From assembly GCA_949296915.1 (NCBI GenBank), contig CASFPX010000002.1:62001-126000 (forward strand): a DNA stretch of 64,000 bases, in the 5' to 3' direction. Position numbers and translations under genes: made by a program. Below, in pieces: positions 42,275 through 51,900 of the stretch. The stretch comes from Onthovicinus sp900555545 (GTDB lineage Bacteria; Bacillota; Clostridia; Oscillospirales; Acutalibacteraceae). Position 1 is the stretch's first letter; each line of letters begins with the position of its first letter. The notes under the pieces are model-generated. The model made no database searches. It saw nothing but the letters and a program-made list of their open reading frames with translations, and was not told the DNA's origin.

Positions 42275-43768
42275 TTACAGGCCCGTATGGCCGCTGAAGT
42301 TGGCCGGCAGCCAGAAGGCAAACTCCGTATATTTCCCGACCTCACTCTTCACCGCGATCTGCCCGCCGTGCATCTCCACCACGCTCTTGACAATATAGAG
42401 GCCAAGCCCTGCGCCCTTTGCGTCAATACTGCGGGATTTATCCACCTTATAAAACCGCTCAAACACCCGGCTGAGCTCGTCTGGAGGGATCCCCTCCCCG
42501 GAATTGCGGATTGCGATAATCACCCGTGTATTGTCGGCCGCCGCCGAGAGACTGATACATCCATGCTCCGGCGTAAACTTGACGGCATTGTCCACCAAAT
42601 TGTAGATGACCTGATGAATCAGATCCTTATCTGCCTCCACAAAGACGCTGTCCAACTTATCGAGCCCGGCCACTTCCACTTTTTTATCGCTGAGCACCTG
42701 CTCAAAGGTGAGCATGATCTGAAACAGCTGCTGGGAGATATCATAGCGCTGCGGATTAAGCTTCAGCTCGCCGGATTCAATTTTGGACATATTCAACATG
42801 GTGACCACCAGCCGGGAGAGGCGTTTAATCTCATCCGAAACAATGCCAAGATAATATTTTTCTTTCTCCTTGGGGATCGTACCATCCAAAATTCCATCAA
42901 TAAATCCGCCGATGGTTGTCATCGGGGTCTTCAGCTCGTGCGAGACGTTCGCCACAAAGCTGCGGCGGGAGGCCTCCAGGATCCCAAGGTCGCGCGCCAT
43001 CGCGTTGAAGCCCTCCTCCAGTTCCGTCAGCTCATCATCGCCAGTGACGGGGACACGATAGGTGAAATCCCCCTTGGCATAGCTTTTAGTGGCATTTGAC
43101 ATCTCACGCAGCGGGGAAACGATGCGGTAGGTCAACAGATAGACGCCAATACAAGCCATCGCAAGCGCGATAATCCCTGAAAAGATAAAAATTTTAAAAA
43201 ACTCTGAAAGCAGGGGATTCATGATTTCGGACACATCCTGCATGGCGCATACATAGCCCGCTACCGTTGGGGAATCCGGCAGAACAACCGGAATCACAAC
43301 CACCAGTTCATCTTGATCCAGCAGACCGGATAGGCGGGAAGTACCGCTGTACTCCCCCTCAGCCGTAGCTTCCGTGAGCATATCGGCGGGGATCTTAAAA
43401 TCGCCGTTATAGTGGCCGCATTCCGGGCGCACCGCAGTATATGCGGTCCCATGTCCGCAGATGACCACACGTCCATCCTCCCCGCAGATGAAGACATCCG
43501 CCGAAAGATTGGCGGAGAGCAGCGAGAGGGATCCCGTCATCACCTGGGTCAGATCCTCATTGCTCAGGTCCACCTCCCGCCGGTTGAGCGCCACCAGATT
43601 GGACGCAATGGACCGGGAATTGGTAGCCAACAATTCCGTCTGGGTAGTGGACACATAGGAGTAGATGGACAGTCCCATCGCACCACCCAAAATAATCCCG
43701 GTGATCATCATGATCGCCAGGATCACCAGGAAATATCGGGTGAATAGATTTTTAAACTTTTTCCGCAT
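42275..43768 (-). CDS. Sensor histidine kinase of two-component system
   Basis: 497 residues. Two membrane helices (about 12-38 and 193-212) flank a 150-residue extracytoplasmic sensor. Then come a HAMP domain, HisKA with the phospho-accepting His277 in NVSHELKTPMTT, and an HATPase_c domain with N box (VIYNLVDNAVKFT), G1 (GEGIPPDELSRVFERFYKVD) and GAGLGL. It autophosphorylates and passes phosphate to the regulator encoded just upstream. ATG 43768 is preferred over GTG 43777. Signal unknown; envelope stress is plausible from the architecture. Confidence 0.94.
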   Translation of the reverse strand: MRKKFKNLFTRYFLVILAIMMITGIILGGAMGLSIYSYVSTTQTELLATNSRSIASNLVALNRREVDLSNEDLTQVMTGSLSLLSANLSADVFICGEDGRVVICGHGTAYTAVRPECGHYNGDFKIPADMLTEATAEGEYSGTSRLSGLLDQDELVVVIPVVLPDSPTVAGYVCAMQDVSEIMNPLLSEFFKIFIFSGIIALAMACIGVYLLTYRIVSPLREMSNATKSYAKGDFTYRVPVTGDDELTELEEGFNAMARDLGILEASRRSFVANVSHELKTPMTTIGGFIDGILDGTIPKEKEKYYLGIVSDEIKRLSRLVVTMLNMSKIESGELKLNPQRYDISQQLFQIMLTFEQVLSDKKVEVAGLDKLDSVFVEADKDLIHQVIYNLVDNAVKFTPEHGCISLSAAADNTRVIIAIRNSGEGIPPDELSRVFERFYKVDKSRSIDAKGAGLGLYIVKSVVEMHGGQIAVKSEVGKYTEFAFWLPANFSGHTGL

Positions 43769-43786
43769 GAGGGCCACGACCTCGTT

Positions 43787-44476
43787 TTAATCTTTTGTCT
43801 CAAACTTATAGCCAACGCCCCAGACAGTCTTGAGCGTCCACTTTTCGGACACGCCCTCCAGCTTTTCACGCAGGCGCTTAATGTGGACATCTACCGTGCG
43901 GGAGTCCCCATAATAGTCAAACCCCCACACCTCGTCGAGCAGCTGATCGCGGGTAAAGACTCTGTTTGGATTGCTGGCCAGATGATAGAGCAGCTCCAAC
44001 TCCTTGGGCGGGGTGTCGATCACCTTGCCGTCCACCTTGAGCTCATAGTTGGTCAGATTGACAACCAGTTTGTCATAGCGCACCTCTTTGACGGCATCGC
44101 CCTGCGCAGATGACGTGCGGCGCAGAACGGCTTTGACACGTGCGACAACCTCCTTCGCATCAAAGGGTTTGACAACGTAGTCATCCGCCCCCAACTCCAG
44201 GCCGAGAATTTTATCAAACGTCTCCCCTTTGGCCGTGAGCATGATAATGGGTTTATCGGAGCTCTTGCGGATCTCACGGCACACCTGCCAGCCGTCGAGT
44301 TTGGGCAGCATAATATCCAGCAGGACCATATCCGGATTTTCCGCAGCAAATAGCTCGACCGCCTGTGCGCCGTCATTGGCGATCACAATATCATAATGCT
44401 CCTTTTCCAAGTACAGGCGCAGCAATTCGCAGATATTTTTATCGTCATCTACAATCAGAATTTTACCCTCAGCCAT
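43787..44476 (-). CDS. OmpR/PhoB-family response regulator
   Basis: 229 residues. Receiver domain (1-120) with the acidic pocket Asp10-12, phospho-acceptor Asp54 (LLDIMLPKLDGW), Thr/Ser in MLTAKGE and Lys in VVKPF. A winged-helix DNA-binding domain (about 130-228) ends RTVDVHIKRLREKL...WGVGYKF. The start MAEGKIL at 44476 has AGAGG 9 bases upstream; longer frames are unlikely. It precedes its kinase by 18 bases. The htrA gene lies beyond the kinase. Confidence 0.95.
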   Translation of the reverse strand: MAEGKILIVDDDKNICELLRLYLEKEHYDIVIANDGAQAVELFAAENPDMVLLDIMLPKLDGWQVCREIRKSSDKPIIMLTAKGETFDKILGLELGADDYVVKPFDAKEVVARVKAVLRRTSSAQGDAVKEVRYDKLVVNLTNYELKVDGKVIDTPPKELELLYHLASNPNRVFTRDQLLDEVWGFDYYGDSRTVDVHIKRLREKLEGVSEKWTLKTVWGVGYKFETKD

Positions 44477-44690
44477 AATTTCCATCCTCTCTACCCCGCC
44501 CCGGAGGCGCGGAGACGATTCATTATTTGTATGATATTTATTGTAGCACAAAATGGAAAATTTGGGAACTGCGAAACATCGCTTTTTAGAGCCGGATCCC
44601 TACATTTAACAATCCGGTAACAATCTGAACAATAACCGGCAATGTACGCGAAAAAATTAAAAAAAGTATGAACAACCCGGTCGAAAATGA

Positions 44691-44719
44691 TTGATATATA
44701 TAGTAAAATCATGTATAAT
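44691..44719 (+). promoter_or_regulatory. Sigma-A promoter of the xpt/nucleoside transporter operon
   Basis: TTGATA (44691-44696), 17-base spacer, perfect TATAAT (44714-44719). The leader is only about 25 bases, too short for a purine riboswitch. Confidence 0.8.
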
Positions 44720-44750
44720 GTCTATATCTTTTCAATGGATGTGATTGTAA

Positions 44751-45335
44751 TTGCAAGCGCTCGAAAACCGAATTGCGGCGGACGGCTGCGTGATCGGCGA
44801 CGATATCTTGAAGGTGGACATGTTCCTCAACCATCAGATCGACGTCGCACTGCTCAATGATATCGGCCGGGAGTTCCGGCGCGTATTTGACGGCATACAC
44901 CCCGACAAAATTTTGACCATTGAGGCGTCCGGCATCGGCATCGCCTGTATTACAGCGCAATATTTTGACAATATCCCTGTTGTCTTTGCTAAAAAAGGCG
45001 CGCACCGCAATGTGGGGTCCAACCTCTATTGCAGCGACGTCTTTTCCTATACCAAGGGCGTGACATGCACCATCGGCGTATCCAAAAACTACTTGCACGC
45101 CGGAGAAAAAGTGCTGATTATCGACGATTTTCTGGCCAAGGGCGGCGCCGTCCTCGGGCTGAAGGATATCGTGGAGCAGGCCGGCGCCGAGCTCTGTGGT
45201 GTTGGGATCGTCGTGGAAAAAGGATTCCAGGGCGGTGGGGAGAGACTCCGCCAGATGGGAATTAACGTTCAGTCACTCGCGGTTGTCCAATCCATGAAGA
45301 ATGGCAAAATTTCCTTTGTGAAGGGCAGCCGTTAA
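44751..45335 (+). CDS. xpt: Xanthine phosphoribosyltransferase
   Basis: 194 residues, the usual length of Xpt. Makes XMP from xanthine and PRPP. The PRPP-binding loop is VLIIDDFLAKGGAVLG and the N-terminus LENRIAADGCVIGDDILKVD is family-typical. TTG start at 44751 with GGATGTGA upstream. It is followed 20 bases on by a BMP-type nucleoside ABC transporter, so uptake and salvage of purines are linked in one operon. Many Firmicutes control xpt by a guanine riboswitch; none is present here. Confidence 0.94.
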   Translation: MQALENRIAADGCVIGDDILKVDMFLNHQIDVALLNDIGREFRRVFDGIHPDKILTIEASGIGIACITAQYFDNIPVVFAKKGAHRNVGSNLYCSDVFSYTKGVTCTIGVSKNYLHAGEKVLIIDDFLAKGGAVLGLKDIVEQAGAELCGVGIVVEKGFQGGGERLRQMGINVQSLAVVQSMKNGKISFVKGSR

Positions 45336-45355
45336 ATTTAAAGGAGGAATCAGAA

Positions 45356-46525
45356 GTGAAAAAATGGTCAAAAATTCTTGCTCTCACTCTGTCCGCCGCC
45401 ATGCTCGTTCTCTCGTTTGCCGCGTGCAGCAACACGGAGAACGGCGGCGATGCGGGCGAGAGCGGCAACACCCAGGCCCAGGCGATGCCCGCCGTGGACA
45501 AGGCTGAGCTGAAGATCGGCGTTATCCACATCACCGATCCGGCGGAGGGTTCCGGATTCACCTACACACAGGATCAGGGCATTGCAGAGATGCAGAAGAA
45601 CCTTGGCCTGGACGACAGCCAGATCATCCGCAAGATCAACATCAGTGATACGGATGCGGCTGCAACGCGCACTGCCATTGAGGAGTGCATCGAAGAGGGA
45701 TGCCAGGTGATCTTTGGCACCAGCTATAACTACATGAACGTTATGAAAGAGCTGGCGGACAAGTACCCGAACGTCATCTTCTCCCACTGCTCCGGCAACA
45801 TCAACAACGGCAAAAACATGAACAACTACTTCGGCGCCATCTATGAGGCCCGCTATCTGACGGGGATCGCCGCCGGCATGAAGACCGAGACCAACAAGAT
45901 CGGCTTTGTTGCCGCAATGGGCGTGGAAAACTCCGAGGTCACGGGTGGTATCAACGCCTTTACGCTGGGCGTCAAGTCCGTCAATCCGGAAGCACAAGTC
46001 TATGTCAAGGTCACCGGCCAGTGGTATGATCCCACCGCTGAGGCGCAGGCTGCTCAGGCACTGCTTGACGCCGGCTGCGATGTAATCGCCCAGCACTGTG
46101 ACTCCGCCGTGCCGCAGACGACGGCCGAGGCCGCCGGCAAATGGGGCTGCGGTTACAACTCCGATATGACGGAGCAGGCGCCAAACGGCCATCTGACCGC
46201 GCCGATCTGGCATTGGGGCGTATACTACACTGCAGCTGTCCAGAGCATTATCGACGGCACCTGGACCGCTACCAATTATTTTGGCAACATCGCAGACGGC
46301 CTGGTTGACATCTCCCCGCTGAATACCGCTGTTGCGGCACCCGGCACACAGGAGAAGATCGACGAGGCACGTGCAAAGATGGCAGACGGCAGCCTGAAGG
46401 TATTTGCCGGCCCGCTGAAGGACAACCAGGGCAATGAGAAGGTGGCCGCTGGCACTGAGATGTCCCAGGAGGACATTACCCAGCACTTCACCTGGTATGT
46501 CGAAGGTGTCGTAGCAGACGCCTGA
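45356..46525 (+). CDS. BMP-family nucleoside-binding lipoprotein
   Basis: 389 residues. Lipoprotein signal peptide with lipobox SFAAC (Cys24) and a Gly/Asn-rich linker. The PF02608 (BMP) domain from about 50 shows KIGVIHITDP, GSGFTYTQDQG and FSHCSG; such proteins bind purine nucleosides for ABC import. GTG start at 45356 with AAAGGAGG 8 bases upstream. Codon use is strongly biased, implying high expression. Second gene of the xpt operon. Confidence 0.94.
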   Translation: MKKWSKILALTLSAAMLVLSFAACSNTENGGDAGESGNTQAQAMPAVDKAELKIGVIHITDPAEGSGFTYTQDQGIAEMQKNLGLDDSQIIRKINISDTDAAATRTAIEECIEEGCQVIFGTSYNYMNVMKELADKYPNVIFSHCSGNINNGKNMNNYFGAIYEARYLTGIAAGMKTETNKIGFVAAMGVENSEVTGGINAFTLGVKSVNPEAQVYVKVTGQWYDPTAEAQAAQALLDAGCDVIAQHCDSAVPQTTAEAAGKWGCGYNSDMTEQAPNGHLTAPIWHWGVYYTAAVQSIIDGTWTATNYFGNIADGLVDISPLNTAVAAPGTQEKIDEARAKMADGSLKVFAGPLKDNQGNEKVAAGTEMSQEDITQHFTWYVEGVVADA

Positions 46526-46561
46526 TCGGTTCCCTAAAACATTACAGGATAGGTGATAGCG

Positions 46562-48103
46562 TTGAGCGACGGATTGACGGCGCATGAAACTGCAATTGAA
46601 TTAAGAGGTATAACAAAGACGTTCGGCGCGGTTGTCGCCAACGATAACATCGATCTCGACGTCAAGAAGGGCGAAATTCTCGCCCTTCTTGGCGAAAACG
46701 GGTCTGGGAAAACGACACTGATGAATATGCTGTCGGGGATTTACCGCCCCGACAGCGGTTCTATTTTTATCCACGGCCAAGAGGCGTCGATCAACTCACC
46801 CAAAGATGCCGCCAAACTGGGGATTGGAATGATTCATCAGCACTTCAAACTGGTGGAGGCCATGACGGCGCGTGATAACGTTGTGATGGGTACCAAAACG
46901 GACCGGCGGCTGAATAAAAAGGCTCTCTCCGCTAAAATCCAGGACATCTCCGGCCGGTTTCGCTTGTCAGTTGATCCGGACAAGCGGATCTGCGATATGT
47001 CCGTGGGCGAAAAGCAGACAGTAGAAATTCTCAAAGTCCTCTACCGTGGTGCACGGATTCTGATCTTGGACGAGCCGACGGCTGTCCTCACCCCGCAGGA
47101 GACGGAACGGCTGTTCCTCATCCTACGCAAAATGAAAGACGACGGATGTGCCGTTATCATTATCACCCACAAGCTGGGCGAGGTGCTTGAGATCAGCGAC
47201 CGCGTGACGATCTTACGCCGCGGCCGCAGTATTGAGACGGTCAACACGTCCGAGGTGGATGCACACCGCCTGACAGAGCTGATGGTCGGCCACGCGGTGG
47301 ATCTCTCCATCGAGCGGCCCGAGACAGAAAAACTGCCGGGTTTGCTGAAGGTGCAGCACCTCACTGTAGAGAATAACGATGGATACAATGCGCTGGAGGA
47401 CGTGACCTTCGACCTTGCCGGAGGCGAGATCCTCGGTGTGGCCGGTGTGGCCAACAGCGGCCAAAAGGAGCTGTGTGAGACGATCGCCGGACTCATGAAA
47501 ACCAAAGATGGCGCTATCTATTATCGGAACGAAAATATCGTGGGTAAATCACCCGCCGACATCATCAAGGCCGGAATCAGCATGAGCTTTATCCCGGAGG
47601 ACCGCCTGGGGATGGGCCTGGTCGCCTCGATGGGTATGGCGGACAATATGCTGCTCAAATCATATAAGCAGGGCAAGGGGCCTTTCCTGGACAAAAAGCC
47701 CTCCAGGGAACTGGCCAAGGCCCTCATACAAAAGCTGGATATATCTACGCCAGGTATCAACACACCGGTGCGGATGCTCTCGGGCGGGAATGTGCAAAAG
47801 GTACTGCTCGGGCGCGAGATTGAATCGAACCCCAGCCTGTTGATTACAGCCTACCCCGTGCGCGGACTGGATATCAACTCCTCCTACACGATCTACAATC
47901 TGCTCAACGATCAGAAAAAGAAGGGGGTCGCCGTTCTTTTCATCGGTGAGGATCTGGACGTGTTGTTGGAGCTGTGCGACCGTGTGATGGTCCTGTGCCA
48001 CGGGCGGGTAACCGGCATTGTGGACGCCAAAAAGGTCACCAAGAACGACCTTGGCCTGCTGATGGCAGGCGAGACACTCAACGGAAGGGAGGCGGAAGCC
48101 TAA
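46562..48103 (+). CDS. Nucleoside ABC transporter ATP-binding protein (double NBD)
   Basis: 513 residues with two nucleotide-binding halves, as in RbsA-type importers. The first half (about 10-240) has Walker A GENGSGKTT, signature MSVGEKQTVEI and Walker B LILDEPTAVLT. The second (about 255-505) has the degenerate GVANSGQKEL and the signature LSGGNVQKVLLGREI. It powers the BMP/permease system. TTG 46562 (behind AGGTGA) is preferred; GTG 46553 is possible. The stop overlaps the next start (TAATG). Confidence 0.94.
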   Translation: MSDGLTAHETAIELRGITKTFGAVVANDNIDLDVKKGEILALLGENGSGKTTLMNMLSGIYRPDSGSIFIHGQEASINSPKDAAKLGIGMIHQHFKLVEAMTARDNVVMGTKTDRRLNKKALSAKIQDISGRFRLSVDPDKRICDMSVGEKQTVEILKVLYRGARILILDEPTAVLTPQETERLFLILRKMKDDGCAVIIITHKLGEVLEISDRVTILRRGRSIETVNTSEVDAHRLTELMVGHAVDLSIERPETEKLPGLLKVQHLTVENNDGYNALEDVTFDLAGGEILGVAGVANSGQKELCETIAGLMKTKDGAIYYRNENIVGKSPADIIKAGISMSFIPEDRLGMGLVASMGMADNMLLKSYKQGKGPFLDKKPSRELAKALIQKLDISTPGINTPVRMLSGGNVQKVLLGREIESNPSLLITAYPVRGLDINSSYTIYNLLNDQKKKGVAVLFIGEDLDVLLELCDRVMVLCHGRVTGIVDAKKVTKNDLGLLMAGETLNGREAEA

Positions 48104-49212
48104 TGGCAGACAAGACTATCACAACCGTCCGCCGGAAGGAGGGACGCCAGCCACTCGTGCGTGTGGTACGCAAAAACGATATGCCCACGTATAAATCCAC
48201 GCTGCTGCGCGTTGGCGCCTTTGCCGTGGCACTGATCGCGGGTGGTTTATTTATCCTGTGCATCGGGCTCAACCCTCTGGACGTGTACGGCACTATTCTC
48301 AAGGGCTCATTCCGTACCTCCATGGCAATCCAGGCCACGGTCAAGATCGCCGTCCCCCTGCTGATCTGCTCCCTTGGGTTAACCTTTGCCTTTAAGATGA
48401 ACTTTTGGAACATCGGTGCGGAGGGGCAGCTGATTATGGGTGCCATCTGCGCTACGCCGGTCGCCCTGTATCTGGACGGCCTGCCCCGGCCGCTTGTGCT
48501 GTTGCTGATGGTGCTGGCCGGCGTAATTGGCGGCGGTATCTGGGCGCTGATCCCCGCAATTTTCAAAGTGCGGTTCGGCACCAACGAGACGCTCTTCACC
48601 CTGATGCTCAACTACATTGCACAGTACATGATTATGTACTTCCGGGAAGGGCCGTGGCGTGATCCAAATACCCCTGCTTATCCACAGATCAAATACTTTT
48701 CCCAGAGCGCCCGGTTGTATGAGGTGCTGGGGGTACATATCGGATGGATCATTGCACTCGTGCTCGTCATCCTGGTCTATATCTATTTGAACAAGACCAA
48801 ACAGGGGTATGAGATCAGCGTTGTCGGCGAGAGCCAGGCGACAGCGCGATATGCGGGAATGAACGTGGGTAAGATTGTCATCCGTACGATGTTCATTAGC
48901 GGCGCGGTATGCGGCCTGGCCGGTGTGATCCAGATCTCCGGTGCGGACTACACGCTGGCGGATTCCGTCGCGGGTGGTGTAGGTTTTACCGCTATTATTG
49001 TGGCTTGGATCTCCCGCTTGAATCCGTTCGTCATTGCGCTTGTCTCCGCCCTGTTCGCTATCCTGGAAAAGGGGTGCAGCGTGATGCAGTCCACCTTCCA
49101 GATCTCCACTACAGCCTCCGAGGTGCTTCAGGGCGTCATCCTGTTTTTCATCCTCGGCTTTGAATTCTTCACCCGGTATGCCCTGGTGTTCAGAAAGAGA
49201 GGCGGTAAATAA
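48103..49212 (+). CDS. Nucleoside ABC transporter permease 1
   Basis: 369 residues with about nine membrane helices; branched-chain/ribose-type permease family. NFWNIGAEGQLIMGA and FGTNETLFTLMLNYIA are typical of the first permease of BMP-linked nucleoside importers. It forms the channel with the next gene's product. Start and stop overlap the neighbouring genes (TAATG), implying coupled translation. Confidence 0.94.
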   Translation: MADKTITTVRRKEGRQPLVRVVRKNDMPTYKSTLLRVGAFAVALIAGGLFILCIGLNPLDVYGTILKGSFRTSMAIQATVKIAVPLLICSLGLTFAFKMNFWNIGAEGQLIMGAICATPVALYLDGLPRPLVLLLMVLAGVIGGGIWALIPAIFKVRFGTNETLFTLMLNYIAQYMIMYFREGPWRDPNTPAYPQIKYFSQSARLYEVLGVHIGWIIALVLVILVYIYLNKTKQGYEISVVGESQATARYAGMNVGKIVIRTMFISGAVCGLAGVIQISGADYTLADSVAGGVGFTAIIVAWISRLNPFVIALVSALFAILEKGCSVMQSTFQISTTASEVLQGVILFFILGFEFFTRYALVFRKRGGK

Positions 49213-50165
49213 TGGAACTGCTCATTAAATTTCTGGCTGCGGCCATCGTCTCCGGCACGCCGCTGCTCTTTGGTACACTGGGTGAAATCCTGACGGAAAA
49301 GGCCGGGCACTTGAACCTGGGTGTCGAGGGTATGATGGCCATGGGTGCGATTGCCGGCTTCTACGTAGCATATAAGACGAATAATGTACTGCTTTCCCTG
49401 TTCACTGCCTTTATGGCTGGCCTGCTATGTGCTTTGATTTATGCTTTCCTTACGATTACACTCAAGGCGACGCATAATGTTACCGGCCTAACGCTGACGA
49501 TCTTTGGCAGCGGCTTATCCAGCTTTATCGCCTTTGCAATGATCAAGGGGGCGGAGAACGGTGTACCGGTATTACAGCCGAGCTTTACGCAGTCGCTCTC
49601 CGATATCTATATCCCCTATCTGAGCGACATCCCCGTGATTGGCGAACTGCTGTTCCAGTACAACCCGCTGGTATACTTGGGGATTGTTTTGGCGGTTATC
49701 ATGGCAGTCTACATGAAAAAGACTCGTGCCGGTCTAAACCTGACTGCCGTGGGTGAAAATCCGGCGGCGGCCGACGCGGCTGGGATCAACGTCACCCTTG
49801 TCAAATACATCCATGTGCTGATCGGCGGCGGCATCTGCGGCCTGGGCGGGGCCTATATGTCCCTGACGATCGGAAATGGCAGTTGGGTCAACAACATTGT
49901 CAACGGGTATGGATGGATTGCGGTAGCACTGGTTATCTTCGCAAGCTGGAGTCCGGCCAAGGCCATTGGCGGTGCGTTTGTATTTGGCGCTTTCAGCGTG
50001 ATCCGCTACTATATGCCCAGCGGCATCAGCCTGCCGACCGCATTCTACAACATGCTACCCTTCCTGGTGACGGCAATCGTTCTCGTCCTCAGCTCGGTGC
50101 GCAAAAAGAAAAAGCATGCGGAGCCTGCGGCGATCGGTGCGATCTACTTCCGCGAGGAGCGGTAA
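49212..50165 (+). CDS. Nucleoside ABC transporter permease 2
   Basis: 317 residues, about eight membrane helices. Typical blocks: LFGTLGEILTEKAGHLNLGVEGMMA split near residues 20-44, and AVGENPAAADAAGINV. Pairs with the upstream permease. Ends in a basic segment (RKKKKHAEP). Last gene of the five-gene purine operon, followed by a clear terminator. Confidence 0.94.
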   Translation: MELLIKFLAAAIVSGTPLLFGTLGEILTEKAGHLNLGVEGMMAMGAIAGFYVAYKTNNVLLSLFTAFMAGLLCALIYAFLTITLKATHNVTGLTLTIFGSGLSSFIAFAMIKGAENGVPVLQPSFTQSLSDIYIPYLSDIPVIGELLFQYNPLVYLGIVLAVIMAVYMKKTRAGLNLTAVGENPAAADAAGINVTLVKYIHVLIGGGICGLGGAYMSLTIGNGSWVNNIVNGYGWIAVALVIFASWSPAKAIGGAFVFGAFSVIRYYMPSGISLPTAFYNMLPFLVTAIVLVLSSVRKKKKHAEPAAIGAIYFREER

Positions 50166-50186
50166 ATCTTCAATTACAAAAGTTCA

Positions 50187-50214
50187 GGCCGGAGCGATAT
50201 GCTCCGGCCTTTTC
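50187..50214 (+). terminator. Terminator of the xpt/nucleoside transporter operon
   Basis: GGCCGGAGC (50187-50195) and GCTCCGGCC (50201-50209) followed by TTTT. Confidence 0.92.
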
Positions 50215-50293
50215 AATTCTCTCAAAAAACATATAAAAATCCCCCGGCCGATCATCAATCGGCCAGGGCTGACCTCCGGTGCCAGAGACACTG

Positions 50294-51052
50294 TCAAGAA
50301 TCCTTCTTTTCCCGTTCACGGCGTTCCTTTTCTTCTTTCTCCTGCCGCTCCCGTTCTTTCTTTTCCTGTTCGCGCTCCTCTTTCTCCCGTTTTTCCGCTT
50401 CCTCTCGCTCCCGTTTTTCAGCTTCTGCCTGGCGCTTTTTCTCCTCTTCCGCCGACTTTTTGCGCTCTTCCTCTGCCTTGCGGGCCTCTTCGCGCTTCTG
50501 TTCCAGCAGATCCAGTACGCGGCTGGAAAGTTTTGTATTCACAGTGGCATCAAAGGAGATCAGTGAGATAAAGGTGAGCGCCTTCATCTCATCGTCCTCG
50601 ATCCCATGCTCTTCAAATTTTCGGTCGATCATATCGAACTTTTCACCAATATAGCTGACATATTTTTCTGCACAGTCCCCCAGCAGTTCCCGGAACAGGT
50701 TGTACATATGCTCGAGCTTGTCCTGATCTTCAATAAAGCCGGTAAAACGCTTGATCTCCGGAATGGAGAGATTCTGCTTGAGCAGATAGATAAAAATAAG
50801 CGTCAGCACATGGCGCCTGGAGTACCGCTTATTGGACGGGCGGGGGAGCACGCCTGCCTTAGTATAGTTGTTAATCATGGTTCCGGTAAAAACGCACTCA
50901 TCATGAAAGCGGAAAGACTCCCCCATCTCCTGCTCCAGAAATGAGGTCACCTGCTCCATATAAAGGTCGATCTTTGGAATATCACGCGGATCCACCAGAT
51001 TGACATCCGTGATATCCTTCGCCTGCTCCACAATATTGTTTTTTAGCTCCAT
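50294..51052 (-). CDS. DUF1836 protein with long charged single-alpha-helix tail
   Basis: 252 residues. The N-terminal about 180 match DUF1836 (IDLYMEQVTSFLEQEM, INNYTKAGVLPRPSNKRYSR, HVLTLIFIYLLKQNLSI), a family with a MerR-like winged helix thought to bind DNA. The last 69 residues are almost only Glu, Lys, Arg, Gln and Ala, a pattern expected to form a stable single alpha helix or coiled coil about 10 nm long. Most DUF1836 proteins lack such a tail. ATG 51052 (MELKNN) is behind GGCGGTG; a TTG at 51124 overlapping tatD is possible. Downstream of tatD on the same strand. Confidence 0.82.
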   Translation of the reverse strand: MELKNNIVEQAKDITDVNLVDPRDIPKIDLYMEQVTSFLEQEMGESFRFHDECVFTGTMINNYTKAGVLPRPSNKRYSRRHVLTLIFIYLLKQNLSIPEIKRFTGFIEDQDKLEHMYNLFRELLGDCAEKYVSYIGEKFDMIDRKFEEHGIEDDEMKALTFISLISFDATVNTKLSSRVLDLLEQKREEARKAEEERKKSAEEEKKRQAEAEKREREEAEKREKEEREQEKKERERQEKEEKERREREKKDS

Positions 51053-51120
51053 TTGAGGGCACCGCCTTTTTAGCTGCAATTCTTGATACAACTCTATTAT
51101 ATAGTTTTCAAAACCAGATT

Positions 51121-51900
51121 TCAAGATCCTGTTCCGTTTAAAAATAGACGCTCCGCGTTTTGCCGCGTCTCCAGTAAGATTTGTTCAGGCGTACAACCAC
51201 GGATTTCCGCCAGCTTTTGAGCAGTATGGACAATGAGAGCGGAATCATTCCGTTTACCACGGAATGGGACGGGCGTCATGTATGGGCAGTCCGTCTCAAT
51301 CAGGAGCCGATCCGCCGGTACATGCTGCGCCACCGCCACCGGCTTGCGGGCGTTTTTAAACGTCACCGCTCCCCCCAAGCCAATATACATCCCAAGCCCA
51401 ACGATTTCCTTCGCCATCTCCACACTGCCGGAAAAGCAATGTACCACGCCCTTGGGGCGGTATTTTTTGAGGATCTCCAGCGTGTCGGCATGGGCGTCCC
51501 GGTCGTGGAAGATAACCGGCATATCCAGCTCGTTCGCCAATTGCAGCTGGCGTTCCAGCACGGAAAGCTGTACTTCACGCGGCGCGCCATCCTCATAGTG
51601 GTAATCAAGGCCAAGTTCTCCCACGGCCACGCACTTTTTATCCGCAAGCAGTTCGCGCAACCGGACAAAATCGTCCTCTGAAATCCGATCCGCCGCCTCT
51701 GGATGGAAACCCGCAGCGGCCCAGATATAGTCATACCGATGTGCCAGTGCCAAATTATAGCGGGAGGTTGCGACATCCGTCCCACAGCTTATAATACCGC
51801 AAACGCCCGCCCCCGGCAGGGAGGCGAGCAGTTCATCACGATCCGGATCAAAGGCCGGGTCATCATAATGGGCATGGGAATCAAAGATATTTTCCATCAT
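51121..51900 (-). CDS. tatD: TatD-family metal-dependent DNase
   Basis: 259 residues, TIM-barrel amidohydrolase superfamily. Metal ligands appear in FDSHAHYDD, GELGLDYHY, VIFHDRDAH, VVHCFSG and IETDCPYMTP. TatD enzymes are 3'-5' exonucleases or deacylases linked to DNA turnover and repair. The ATG at 51900 overlaps the metG stop (ATGA); the metG-tatD pair is conserved in Firmicutes. Confidence 0.95.
   Translation of the reverse strand: MMENIFDSHAHYDDPAFDPDRDELLASLPGAGVCGIISCGTDVATSRYNLALAHRYDYIWAAAGFHPEAADRISEDDFVRLRELLADKKCVAVGELGLDYHYEDGAPREVQLSVLERQLQLANELDMPVIFHDRDAHADTLEILKKYRPKGVVHCFSGSVEMAKEIVGLGMYIGLGGAVTFKNARKPVAVAQHVPADRLLIETDCPYMTPVPFRGKRNDSALIVHTAQKLAEIRGCTPEQILLETRQNAERLFLNGTGS

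Noticed and set aside
44640..44750. Guanine riboswitch before xpt
   Set aside because: The promoter lies too close to the start codon and no paired P1-P3 elements or conserved purine-aptamer loops are seen.
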